A stretch of DNA of 64,000 nucleotides from Symsagittifera roscoffensis (lineage: Eukaryota > Xenacoelomorpha > Acoela > Convolutidae): contig NC_087063.1 in NCBI RefSeq assembly GCF_963678635.1, positions 15,879,006 to 15,943,005 on the forward strand, read 5' to 3'. The notes beneath the pieces are model-generated. The model searched no databases. It saw nothing but the letters and a program-made list of their open reading frames with translations, and was not told the origin of the DNA. The position numbers and the translations under genes were made by a program. This document shows positions 1 to 12,864 of the stretch, piece by piece (the stretch's first letter is position 1; the number at the start of each line of letters is the position of its first letter).

Positions 1-870
1 CCAACATAATTTTCTTCTATTATTTTTGCAGTAGATGTATTTGAAAAGTTAAATGTTATTTGCGAACATTTCACATAATTGATAGTCATCCCTCTTGGCT
101 TTTTTTGGCCATCTTGTATGGTGGACAGTTAGTTAAATTTCCGAATTTTCTTCAAATTGAACTTCATTCGAGACAGTCATTGGAAAATTGATTCGTTTTT
201 CAACATGTTCACAATTGTTTGTGTTGCATCGCAATAAGTGCGATTTCAGTTTGGCCTCTGTTTCCACAAAATTATTCATTTTACTTGATGTTTGATACCT
301 CTTGTTTGATTAACAATGAATCACCTTTTATACTGAGATCATTCGATTTGATTTTTTCTGAAGCTTCACTTTGGTTCGAGTAGTTTTTCTCTTCTATTCT
401 CTTTGCTGTACACGTATTTGAAAACTTGTGATTTTCGAAAATATCACCTGATTGATAGTTATTTCTGTCTGGTTATTTTTTGGCTTGGCTTGAACAGAGA
501 AAAAAATTTGATCTTTTGCCTTGAGAAAGTCGACTGGTATTCCTGGAATTTTTTCTGCCTGTTAAACTTATATAGTTGGTATTCATTACTGATTTTTTCA
601 TCTGTCAGTGTGATGTCGGTCGTTTGCACCTGTTGGTTTGTCTTTTTTTTTGCTATCTGTTCATCTTGATGACTGATAGCTCTTGTTTGATTAACATTGA
701 AGGATTAATGTGTTCTTTTCGCGTCGATTTTCCTGTTTTTAGAAATGTGAATGATGATAAAAAAAAATCCATGAATTGAACTGATATATAGTTATCCCTG
801 TCTGATTAGTTTTGGCCCGGCTGAAACTGAAAAAAAAAATCGATCTGCTTAAAGAAAATCAACTTTTGTG
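1..870. repeat. Satellite 1 unit, left-truncated by window edge
   Basis: This is the right-hand part of a unit, starting in the block that carries the acceptor-like TTTTTGCAGTAG. It aligns in order with 1460-2338 of the next unit and shows about the usual divergence from it. Confidence 0.9.
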
Positions 871-2338
871 CATGGCATATAGTTGCACTTCAAAATTGTA
901 TGTTTGAACTTCATAATTGATTTTTAATCTGTCAATTTGGTTTCCTCAATTGCACTGGTATTTTTTTTGTCCGTTTGTCTCGATGATCGATAACATTTGT
1001 TTGGTTATTGTTCAGCAACTTTGTATAGTAAATCAATTGCATCACTTTGTTCGCATTTTCTTTGCAGTTTTTATTTTCGCTATGTAAAGAAATGTCGTGT
1101 TTTTTCTTTAATGTACCCTTGAAAAACCATGACGATGAAAGCTTTGAATCATCAATCATTTTTTTGCTCCAATTGATGATCATGGGCAATTCTCAGTTCC
1201 TAATAGATATTTATTGGGCGTTTTCCCATTTCCAGGAAAAATTATGAAGAAGAAATTATTATTTGCTAGCAATTGAGGTATGTTTATCCATATCTGAATC
1301 TTCTTGTGTGGTGGACAGTTTTTTAAATTTCCACGTTTTCTTTTAATTGACGTTTTTTTCGACAATGATTTTTCCTACTTGATGAATGATACCTCTTTTT
1401 TGTTTAGCTAGTAAACACTTTATATAAGGAAATTAATCTGTTTGATTGATTCTCTTAAGTTTCAATTTAATTCTAACATATTTTTCTTCTATAATTTTTG
1501 CAGTAGAGGTATTTGAAAAGTTAATATTTGCGAACATTTAACATAATTGATAGTCATCCCTCTTGGCTTTTTTGGCCATCTTGTATGGTGGACAATTAGT
1601 TAAATTTCCGAACTTTCTTCAAATTGAATTTCATTCGAAACAGTCTTTGGAAAATTGATTCATTTTTAAACATGCTCACGTTTCTTTGTGTTGCATCGCA
1701 ATTAGTGCAATTTAAGTTTGGCCTGCTTCCACAAAATGATTCATTTTACTTGATGACTGATACCTCTTGTTTGATTAACAATGAAAAATCTTTTATACTG
1801 AGATCATTCGATTTGACTTTATCATAAGCTTTACTTTGATTCGAATAGTTTTTTTTCTATTCTCTTTGCTGTACACGTATTTGAAAAGTTGTGATTTTCG
1901 AAGATATCACCTGATTGATAGTTATCTCTGCCTGGTTGTTTTTGGCTTGGCTTGAACAGAGAGAGAAATTCGATCCTTTGCTTGAGAAAGTCGACTGGTA
2001 TCCGTGGAATTTACTCTGCCTGTTAAACTGATATAGCTGGTATTAATTACTGATTTCTTCATCTGTCAATGTGATTTCGGTCGTTTGCTTTATTGGTTTG
2101 TCTTTTCGTTTTCTTTTGCTATCTGTTTATCTTGATGATTGATATCTCTTGTTTGATTAACATTGAAGGATTAATGTGTTCTTTTTGCGTCGATTTTCCA
2201 TTTTTTTTTTAGAAATGTGAGTGATGATAAAAAAGATTCCATGAATTCAACTGATAAATAGTTATCCCTGTCTAATTAATTTTGGCCCGGCTGTAACTGA
2301 AAAAAAATTGGTTTGCTTAAAGAAAATCAACTTTTGTG
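871..2338. repeat. Satellite 1 unit (1468 bp); model for the four internal blocks
   Basis: This is a full unit. It contains four diverged blocks, each marked by a variant of TGATGAYTGATAYCTCTTGT. Around this unit the marker occurs near 668, 982, 1381 and 1754, with spacings of about 314, 399 and 373 bp. Two blocks also share the phrase GTGGTGGACAGTT with AAATTTCC just after it, and two share AGTTATCYCTGTCTG. The unit is therefore an old tetramer of a monomer of about 370 bp. Confidence 0.85.
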
Positions 2339-3814
2339 CATGGCATATAGTCGCACTTCAAAATTGTATGTTTGAACTTCATAATTGATTTTTTATCTGT
2401 CAGTTTGGTTTCCTGAATTGCACTGGTAGTTTTTTGTCCGTTTGTCTTGATGATCGATAATATTTGTTTGGCTAATGTTCAGCAACTTTGTATAGTAAAT
2501 CAATTGCATCACTTTGTTCGCATTTTCTTTGCAGTTTTTATTTACGTTATGTAAAGAAATTTTCGTGTTTTTCTTTGATGTACCCTTGAAAAACCATGAC
2601 GATGAAAGCTTTGAATCTTCAATCAATTTTTTTTTGCTCCAATTGATGCTCATGGGCAATTCTAAGTTCCTAATAGATATTTATTGGGCGTTTTCCCATT
2701 TCCAGGAAAAATTATGAAGAAGAAATGATTATTTGCTAGCAATTGAGGTATATTTATCCCTATCTGAATCTTCTTGGCCTTCTTGTGTGGTGGACAGTTT
2801 TTTAAATTTCCACGTTTTCTTTTAATTGAAGTTTTTTTTCGACACTGATTTTTCCTACTTAATGAATGATACCTCTTTTTTGTTTTGCTAGTAAACACTT
2901 TTTATAAGGAAATTAATCTGTTTGATTGATTCTCTTAAGTTTCAATTTAATTCTAACATTTTTTTCTTCTATAATTTTTGCAGTAGAGGTATTTGAAAAG
3001 TTAATGTTTGCGAACATTTAACATAATTGATAGTCATCCCTCTTGGCTTTTTTGGCCATCTTGTATGGTTGACAATTAGTTAAATTTCCGAACTTTCTTC
3101 AAATTGAATTTCATTCGAAACAGTCACTGGAAAATTGATTCATTTTTAAACATGCTCACGTTTCTTTGTGTTGCATCGCAATTAGTGCGATTTAAGTTTG
3201 GCCTGCTTCAACAAAATGATTCATTTTACTTGATGACTGATACCTCTTGTTTGATTAACAATGAAAAATCTTTTATACTGAGATCATTCGATTTGACTTT
3301 ATCATAAGCTTTACTTTGATTCGAATAGTTTTTTTTCTATTCTCTTTGTTGTACACGTATTTGAAAAGTTGTGATTTTCGAAGATATCACCTGATTGATA
3401 GTTATCTCTGCCTGGTTGTTTTTGGCTTGGCTTGAACAGAGAAAGAAATTCGATCTTTTGCTTGAGAAAGTCGACTGGTATCCGTGGAATTTACTCTGCC
3501 TGTTAAACTTATGTAGTTGGTATTCATTTCTGATTTTTTCATCTGTCAATGTGATTTCGGTCGTTTGCTTTATTGGTTTGTCTTTTCGTTTTCTTTTGCT
3601 ATCTGTTTATCTTGATGATTGATATCTCTTGTTTGATTAACATTGAAGGATTAATGTGTTCTTTTTGCGTCGATTTTCCTATTTTTAGAAATGTGAGTGA
3701 TGATAAAAAAGATTCCATGAATTCAACTGATAAATAGTTATCCCTGTCTAATTAATTTTGGCCCGGCTGTAACTGAAAAAAAATTGGTTTGCTTAAAGAA
3801 AATCAACTTTTGTG
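2339..3814. repeat. Satellite 1 unit (1476 bp), near-identical to its right neighbour
   Basis: From about 2340 to 3770 this unit matches the sequence about 1475 bp downstream with only scattered single differences. It is a very recent duplication compared with the general divergence of the array. Confidence 0.9.
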
Positions 3815-5416
3815 CATGGCATATAGTCGCACTTCAAAATTGTATGTTTGAACTTCATAATTGATTTTTTATCTGTCAGTTTGGTTTCCTGAATTGCACT
3901 GGTAGTTTTTTGTCCGTTTGTCTTGATGATCGATAATATTTGTTTGGCTAATGTTCAGCAACTTTGTATAGTAAATCAATTGCATCACTTTGTTCGCATT
4001 TTCTTTGCAGTTTTTATTTACGTTATGTAAAGAAATTTTCGTGTTTTTCTTTGATGTACCCTTGAAAAACCATGACGATGAAAGCTTTGAATCTTCAATC
4101 AATTTTTTTTGCTCCAATTGATGCTCATGGGCAATTCTAAGTTCCTAATAGATATTTATTGGGCGTTTTCCCATTTCCAGGAAAAATTATGAAGAAGAAA
4201 TGATTATTTGCTAGCAATTGAGGTATATTTATCCCTATCTGAATCTTCTTGGCCTTCTTGTGTGGTGGACAGTTTTTTAAATTTCCACGTTTTTTTTTAA
4301 TTGAAGTTTTTTTTCGACACTGATTTTTCCTACTTAATGAATGATACCTCTTTTTTGTTTTGCTAGTAAACACTTTTTATAAGGAAATTAATCTGTTTGA
4401 TTGATTCTCTTAAGTTTCAATTTAATTCTAACATTTTTTTCTTCTATAATTTTTGCAGTAGAGGTATTTGAAAAGTTAATGTTTGCGAACATTTAACATA
4501 ATTGATAGTCATCCCTCTTGGCTTTTTTGGCCATCTTGTATGGTTGACAATTAGTTAAATTTCCGAACTTTCTTCAAATTGAATTTCATTCGAAACAGTC
4601 ACTGGAAAATTGATTCATTTTTAAACATGCTCACGTTTCTTTGTGTTGCATCGCAATTAGTGCGATTTAAGTTTGGCCTGCTTCAACAAAATGATTCATT
4701 TTACTTGATGACTGATACCTCTTGTTTGATTAACAATGAAAAATCTTTTATACTGAGATCATTCGATTTGACTTTATCATAAGCTTTACTTTGATTCGAA
4801 TAGTTTTTTTTCTATTCTCTTTGTTGTACACGTATTTGAAAAGTTGTGATTTTCGAAGATATCACCTGATTGATAGTTATCTCTGCCTGGTTGTTTTTGG
4901 CTTGGCTTGAACAGAGAAAGAAATTCGATCTTTTGCTTGAGAAAGTCGACTGGTATCCGTGGAATTTACTCTGCCTGTTAAACTTATGTAGTTGGTATTC
5001 ATTTCTGATTTTTTCATCTGTCAATGTGATTTCGGTCGTTTGCTTTATTGGTTTGTCTTTTCGTTTTCTTTTGCTATCTGTTTATCTTGATGATTGATAT
5101 CTCTTGTTTGATTAACATTGAAGGATTAATGTGTTCTTTTTGCGTCGATTTTCCTATTTTTAGAAATGTGAGTGATGATAAAAAAGATTCCATGAATTCA
5201 ACTGATAAATAGTTATCCCTGTCTGATTAATTTTGGCCCGGCTTTGAAGGATTATTGTGTTCTTATCGCGTCGATTTTCCTATTTTTAGAATTGTGAGTG
5301 ATGATAAAAAAGATTCCATGAATTCAACTGATATATAGTTATCCCTAACTAATTAATTTTGGCCCGGCTGAAACTGAAAAAAAAATCGATTTGCTTAAAG
5401 AAAATCAACTTTTGTG
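3815..5416. repeat. Satellite 1 unit (1602 bp) with a 126-bp internal duplication
   Basis: The segment beginning TTGAAGGATTA at 5118 is repeated at 5244 (offset 126). This gives two consecutive copies of the region that ends in GGCCCGGCT and explains the extra length. The two copies already differ slightly (for example TTATTGTGTTCTTATCGCG in the second). Confidence 0.88.
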
Positions 5417-7018
5417 CATGGCATATAGTTGCTTTTCAAAAGTGTATGTTTGAACTTCATAATTGATTTTTTATCTGTCAGTTTGGTTTCCTCAATTGCA
5501 CTGGTAATTTTTCTGTCCGATTGTCTTGATGATCGATAACATTTATTTGATTAATACTCAGCACCTTTGTATAGTAAATCAATTGCATGACTTTGCTCGC
5601 GTTTGCTTCGCAGTTTTTTTTCGTTATCTAAGGAAAACACCGTGTTTTCTTTAATGTACCTTTGAAAAATCATGACGATGAAAGCTTTGATTCTTCAATC
5701 AATTTTTTTTTGCTCCAATTGATGCTCATGGGCAATTCTAAGTTCCTAATAGATATTTAGTGTGCGTTTTCCCATTTCCAGGAAAACTTATGAAGAAGAA
5801 ATGATTATTTGCTATCAATTGAGGTATATTTATCCCTATCTGAATCTTCTTGGCCTTCTTGTGTGGTGGATAGGTATTTAAATTTCCACGTTTTCTTTTA
5901 ATTGAACTTGTTTTCGACAATGATTTTTCCTACTTGATGAATGATACCTCTTTTTCGTTTAGCTATTAAACACTTTGTATAATGAAATTAGTCTGTTTGA
6001 TTGATTCTCTTAAGTTTCAATTTGATTCCAACATATTTTTCTTCTATTATTTTTGCAGTAGATGTATATGAAAAGTTGTTATTTGCGAACATTTCACATA
6101 ATTGATAGTCATCCCTCTTGGCTTTTTTGGCCATCTTGTATGGTGGACAATTAGTTAAATTTCCGAACTTTCTTCAAATTGAATTTCATTCGAAACAGTC
6201 ACTGGAAAATTGATTCATTTGTAAACATGCTCACGTTTCTTTGTTTTGCATCGGAATGAGTGCGATTTAAGTTTGGCCTGCATCCACACAATGATTCATT
6301 TTACTTGATGACTGATACCTCTCGTTTGAATAACAATGAAAAACCTTTTATACTGAGATCATTCGATTTGACTTTTTCATAAGCTTCACTTTGGTTCGAG
6401 TAGTTTTTTTTTCTTTAATTCTTTGCTGTACATGTATTTGAAAAGTTGTGATTTCACGAAGATATCACCTGATTGATAGTTACCTCTGTCTGGTTATTTT
6501 TGGCTTGGCTTGAACAGAGAAAGAAATTCGATCTTTTGCCTTGAGAAAGTCAACTGGTATTCCTGGAATTTATTCTGCCTGTTAAACTGATATAGCTGGT
6601 ATTCATTACTGATTTCTTCATCTGTCAATGTGATTTCGGTCGTTTGCTTTATTGGTTTGTCTTTTTGTTTTCTTTTGCTATCTGTTTATCTTGATGATTG
6701 ATATATCTTTATTTAACATTGAAGGATTAATGTATTCTTTTCGCGTCGATTTTCCTATTTTTAGAAATGTGAGTGATGATAAAAAAGATTCCATGAATTC
6801 AACTGATAAATAGTTATCCCTGTCTGATTAATTTTGGCCCGGCTTGGAAGGATTAATGTGTTCTTATCGCGTCGATTTTCCTATTTTTAGAATTGTGAGT
6901 GATGATAAAAAAGTTTCCATGAATTCAACTGATATATAGTTATCCCTGTCTAATTAATTTTGGCCCGGCTGTAACTGAAAAAAAAAATCGATTTGCTTAA
7001 AGAAAATCAACTTTTGTG
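5417..7018. repeat. Satellite 1 unit (1602 bp), also with the 126-bp duplication
   Basis: The same partial duplication as in the preceding unit is present, with GAAGG at 6721 and again at 6847 (offset 126). Its junction GGCCCGGCTT is in the same place. The duplication therefore arose once and was copied with the whole unit. Confidence 0.88.
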
Positions 7019-8469
7019 CATGGCATATAGTCGCACTTCAAAATTGTATGTTTGAACTTCATAATTAATTTTTTATCTGTCAGTTTGGTTTCCTGAATTG
7101 CACTGGTAGTTTTTGTCCGTTTGTCTTGATGATCGATAACATTTGTTTGGTTAATGTTCAGCAACTTTGTATAGTAAATCAATTGCATCACTTTGTTCCC
7201 GTTTGCTTTGCAGTTTTTATTTTCGTTATGTAAAAAAAACTTCGTGTTTTCTGATATGTAACTTTGAAAAAGCATGATGATGAAAGCTTTGAATGTTCGA
7301 TCAATTTTTTTGCTCCAATTGATGCTCATGGGCAATTCTAAGTTCCTAATAGATATTTATTGGGCGTTTTCCCATTTCCAGGAAAAATTATGAAGAAGAA
7401 ATGATTATTTGCTAGCAATTGAGGTATATTTATTCCTATCTGAATCTTCTTGGCCTTCTTGTGTGGTGGACAGTTTTTTAAATTTCCACGTTTTATTTTA
7501 ATTGAAGTTTTTTTTCGACAATGATTTTCCCTACTTGATGAATGATACCTCTTTTTCGTTTAGCTATTAAACATTTTGTATAATGAAATTAGTCTGTTTG
7601 ATTGATTCTCTTGAGTTTCAATTTAATTGCAACTTTTTTTTCTATTTTTTTTTGCAGTAGATGTATTTGAAAAGTTGTTATTTGCGAACATTTCACCTAT
7701 TTGATAGTTATCCCTGTCTGATTGTTTTTGGCCATCGTGTATGGTGGACAGTTAGTTAAATTTCCGAATTTTCTTCAAATTGAACTTCATTCGAAACAGT
7801 CACTGGAAAATTGATTCATTTTAAAACATGCTCACGTTTCTTTGTTTTGCATCGCAATAAGTGCGATTTAAGTTTGGCCTGCATCCACAAAATGATTCAT
7901 TTTACTTGATGACTGATACCTCTCGTTTGATTAACAATGAAAAACCTTTTGTCATAAGCTTCACTTTAGTTCGAGTAGTTTTTTTTCTGCTCTCTTTGCT
8001 GTACACTTATTTGAAAAGTTCTGATTTTCGAAGATGTCACCTGATTGATAGTTATCTCTGTCTGGTTATTTTTGGCTTGGGTTTGACAGAGAAAGAAATT
8101 CGATCTTTTGCCTTGAGAAGGTCGATTGGTAACCCTTGAATTTAGTCTGCCTGTTAAATTTATATAGTTGGTGTTCTTACTGATTTTTTCATCTGTCATT
8201 GTGTTGTCGGTCGTTTGCACTTGTTGGTTTGTCATTTGTTTCTTTTTTGCTATCTGTTTATCTTGATGATTGGTATCTCTTGTTTGATTAACATGCAAGG
8301 ATTAATGTGTTCTTTTCGAGTCGATTTTCCTATTTTTAGAAATGTGAGTGATGATAAAAAAAAGATACCATGAATTCAACTGATTTATAGTTATCCCTGT
8401 CTGATTAATTTTGGCTCGGCTGAAACTGAAAAAAAAAATCGATCTGCTTAAAGAAAATCAACTTTTGTG
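7019..8469. repeat. Satellite 1 unit (1451 bp)
   Basis: This is a diverged copy. Near 7945 it lacks the stretch TTTATACTGAGATCATTCG that most units have between AAAAACC and the AAGCTTCAC phrase, which shortens it by about 35 bp. Confidence 0.85.
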
Positions 8470-9930
8470 CATGGCATATAGTCGCACTTCAAAAGTGTAT
8501 GTTTGAACTTCGTAATTGATTTTTTATCTGTCAGTTTGGTTTCCTCAATTGCACTAGTAATTTTTTTGTCCGATTGTCTTGATGTTCGATAACATTTTTT
8601 TTAATGTTCAGCAACTTTGTATAGTAGATCAATTGCATGACTTTGCTCCGGTTTGCTTTGCAGTTTTTTTTCGTTATGTAAAGAAAACTTCGTGTTTTTT
8701 AGTGTGCCTTTGAAAAATCATGGCGATGAAAGCTTTGAGGCTTCAGTCTAATTTTTTTGCTCCAATTGATGCTCATGGGCAATTCTAAGTTTCTAATAGA
8801 TATTTATTGGGCGTTTACCATTTCCAGGAAATTATTTGAAAAAAAAAATGATTAATTGCTATCAATTTAGGTTGATTCGTCTCTATCTGAATCTTTTTGG
8901 GTATCTTGTGTGGTGGACAGTTCTTCAAATTTCTGCGTTTTCTTTTAATTGAACTTTTTTTCGACAATTTTTTTCCTACATGATGAATGATCCCTCTTGT
9001 TTGTTTAGCTATTAAACACGTTTTATAATGAAACTAATCTGTTTGATTGATTCTCTTAAGTTTCAATTTAATTGAAACATATTTTTCTGTTCTTTTTGCA
9101 GTAGATGTATTTGAAAAGTTGTAATTTGCGAACATTTCACATAATTGATAGTTATCCCTCTTGGCTTTTTTTGGCCATCTTGTATGGTGGAGACTTAGTT
9201 AAATTCCCGAATTTTCTTCAAATTGAACTTCATTCGAAACGGTCATTGGAAAATTGATTCGTTTTTCAACATGCTCACAATTGTTTGTGTTGCATGGCAA
9301 TTAGTGCGATTTCAGTTTGGCCTCTCTTTCCACAAAATGAATCATTTTACTTGATGACTGATACCTCTTGTTTGATTAACCATGAATAACCTTTTATACT
9401 GAGATCATTCGATTTGACTTTTTCATAAGCTTCACTTTAGTTGGAGTAGTTTTTTTTTCTATTCTTTGCTGTACATGTATTTGAAAAGGTGTGATTTTTC
9501 GAAGATATCACCTGACTGATAGTTATATCTGTCTGGTTATTTTTGGCTTGGCTCGAACAGAGAAAGAAATTCGATCTTTTGCCTGGAGAAAGTCGACTGG
9601 TATCCCTGAAATTTATTCTGCTTGTTAAACTTATATAGTTGGTATTCATTACTTATTTTTTCATCTGTCAGTGTGAGTGGTTCGTTTGCACTTGTTATTT
9701 TGTCCTTTTTTTTACTATCTGTTTATCTTGATGATTGATATCTCTTGTTTGATTAACATTGAAGGGTTTATGTGTTCTTTTCGCGTCGATTTTCCTATTT
9801 TTAGAAATGTGAATGATGATAAAAAATGATTCCATGATTTCAACTGATATATAGTTATCCCTGTCTGATTATTTTGGCCCAGCTGAGACTGAAAAAAAAA
9901 TCGATCTGCTTAAGCAAATCAACTTTTGTG
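8470..9930. repeat. Satellite 1 unit (1461 bp), paired with the next unit
   Basis: From about 8680 to 9930 it is nearly identical to sequence 1461 bp downstream. Both carry the variant phrase TTTAGTGTGCCTTTG and the variant TGGAGACTTAG instead of TGGACAGTTAG. Confidence 0.9.
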
Positions 9931-11391
9931 CATGGCATATAGTCGCACTTCAAAAATGTATGTTTGAACTTCATAATTGATTTTTTATCTGTCAGTTTGG
10001 TTTCCTGAATTGCACTGGTAGTTTTTTGTCCGTTTGTCTTGATGATCGATAACAATTGTTTGGTTAATTTTCAGCAATTTTGTATAGTAAATCAATTGCA
10101 TCACTTTGTTCGCGTTTGCTTTGCAGTTTTTTTTCGTTATGTAAAGAAAACTTCGTGTTTTTTAGTGTGCCTTTGAAAAATCATGGCGATGAAAGCTTTG
10201 AGGCTTCAGTCTAATTTTTTTGCTCCAATTGATGCTCATGGGCAATTCTAAGTTTCTAATAGATATTTATTGGGCGTTTACCATTTCCAGGAAATTATTT
10301 GAAAAAAAAATGATTAATTGCTATCAATTTAGGTTGATTTGTCTCTATCTGAATCTTTTTGGGTATCTTGTGTGGTGGACAGTTCTTCAAATTTCTGCGT
10401 TTTCTTTAAATTGAACTTTTTTTCGACAATTTTTTTCCTACATGATGAATGATCCCTCTTGTTTGTTTAGCTATTAAACACGTTTTATAATGAAACTAAT
10501 CTGTTTGATTGATTCTCTTAAGTTTCAATTTAATTGAAACATATTTTTCTGTTCTTTTTGCAGTAGATGTATTTGGAAAGTTGTAATTTGCGAACATTTC
10601 ACATAATTGATAGTTATCCCTCTTGGCTTTTTTTGGCCATCTTGTATGGTGGAGACTTAGTTAAATTCCCGAATTTTCTTCAAATTGAACTTCATTCGAA
10701 ACGGTCATTGGAAAATTGATTCGTTTTTCAACATGCTCACAATTGTTTGTGTTGCATGGCAATTAGTGCGATTTCAGTTTGGCCTCTCTTTCCACAAAAT
10801 GAATCATTTTACTTGATGACTGATACCTCTTGTTTGATTAACCATGAATAACCTTTTATATTGAGATCATTCGATTTGACTTTTTCATAAGCTTCACTTT
10901 AGTTCGAGTAGTTTTTTTTCTATTCTTTGCTGTACATGTATTTGAAAAGTTGTGATTTTTCGAAGATATCACCTGACTGATAGTTATATCTGTCTGGTTA
11001 TTTTTGGCTTGGCTCGAACAGAGAAAGAAATTCGATCTTTTGCCTGGAGAAAGTCGACTGGTATCCCTGAAATTTATTCTGCTTGTTAAACTTATATAGT
11101 TGGTATTCATTACTTATTTTTTCATCTGTCAGTGTGAGTGGTTCGTTTGCACTTGTTATTTTGTCCTTTTTTTTACTATCTGTTTATCTTGATGATTGAT
11201 ATCTCTTGTTTGATTAACATTGAAGGGTTTATGTGTTCTTTTCGCGTCGATTTTCCTATTTTTAGAAATGTGAATGATGATAAAAAATGATTCCATGATT
11301 TCAACTGATATATAGTTATCCCTGTCTGATTATTTTGGCCCAGCTGAGACTGAAAAAAAAATCGATCTGCTTAAGGAAATCAACTTTTGTG
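9931..11391. repeat. Satellite 1 unit (1461 bp), near-copy of the previous unit
   Basis: It shares the diagnostic variants of the unit before it, including TGGAGACTTAG near 10650 and AACCATGAATAACC near 10840, at a constant 1461-bp offset. Confidence 0.9.
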
Positions 11392-12864
11392 CATGGCATA
11401 TAGTCGCACTTCAAAAATGTATGTTTGAACTTCATAATTGATTTTTTATCTGTCAGTTTGGTTTCCTGAATTGCACTGGTAGTTTTTTGTCCGTTTGTCT
11501 TGATGATCGATAACAATTGTTTGGTTAATTTTCAGCAATTTTGTATAGTAAATCAATTGCATCACTTTGTTCGCGTTTGCTTTGCAGTTTTTTTTTCGTT
11601 ATGTAAAGAAATTTTCGTGTTTTTTCTTTAATGTACCCTTGAAAAAGCATGGCGATGAAAGCTTTGAATCTTCAATCAATTTTTTTGCTCCAATTGATGC
11701 TCATGGGCAATTCTAAGGTACTAATAGATATTTATTGGGCGTTTTCCCATTTCCAGGAAAAATTATGAAGAAGAACTGATGATTTGCTATCAATTGAGGT
11801 ATATTTATCCCTATCTGAATCTTCTTGGCCGTCTTGTGTGGTGGACAGTTATTTAAATTTCCGCGTTTTCTTTTAATTGAACTTTTTTCGACAATTGTTT
11901 TTCCTACTTGATGAAAGATACCTCTTGTTTGTTTAGCTATTAATATTTTGTATAATCAAATTAATCTGTTTGATTGATTCTCTTAAGTTTCAATTTAATT
12001 CCAACATATTTTCTTCTTTTATTTTGCAATAGTTGTGTTTGAAAAGTTGTTATTTGCGATTGTTTCACATAATTGATAGTCATCCCTCTTGGCTTTTTGG
12101 CCATCTTGTATGGTGGACAGTCAGCTAAATTTCCGAATTTTCTTCAAATTGAATTTCATTCGAAAGAGTCACTGGAAAATTGATTCATTTTTAAACAAGC
12201 TCACGTTTCTGTGTTGCATCCCAATTAGTGCGATTTAAGTTCGGCCTGCTTCCACAAAATGATTCATTTTACTTGATGACTGATACCTCTTGTTTGATTA
12301 ACAATGAAAAACCTTTTATACTGAGATCATTCGATTTGACTTTTTCTTAAGCTTCACTTTGGTTCGAGTAGTTTTTTTCTTCTATTCTCTTTGCTGTACA
12401 CGTATTTGAAAAGTCGTGATTTTCGAAGATATCACCTGATTGATAGTTATCGGTCTGGTTATTTTTAGCTTGGCTTGAACAGAGAAAGATATTCGATCTT
12501 TTGCCTTGAAAAAGTTGACTGGTATCCCTGGAATTTGTTCTGCCTGTTAAACTTAAATAGTTGGTATTCATTACTGATTTTTCATCTGTCAGTGTGATGT
12601 CGGTCGTTTGCACTCGTTGGTTTGTCTTTTTTTTTTTTTTTTTGCTATCTGTTTATCTTCTTGATGATTGATATCTCTTGTTTGATTAACATTGAAGGAT
12701 TAATGTGTTCTTTTCGTGTCAATTTTCCTATTTTTAGAAATGTGAATGATGATAAAAATGATTCCATGATTTCAACTGATATATAGTTATCCCTGTCTGA
12801 TTATTTTGGTCCGGCTGAAACTGAATAAAAAAATTGATCTCCTTAAAGAAAATCAACTTTTGTG
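11392..12864. repeat. Satellite 1 unit, higher-order type A (1473 bp)
   Basis: This is the first A member of an A-B alternating array. Diagnostic variants are GAAAGATATTCGATC at 12484, CACTCGTTGG near 12610 and GAATAAAAAAATTGATCTCC near 12823. The same variants recur about 2936 bp later. Confidence 0.88.

Noticed and set aside
781-830. Resemblance of AGTTATCCCTGTCTG to a homing endonuclease site (I-SceI)
   Set aside because: Only about nine bases match in a row. The phrase is an ordinary part of satellite 1 and no endonuclease gene is present.
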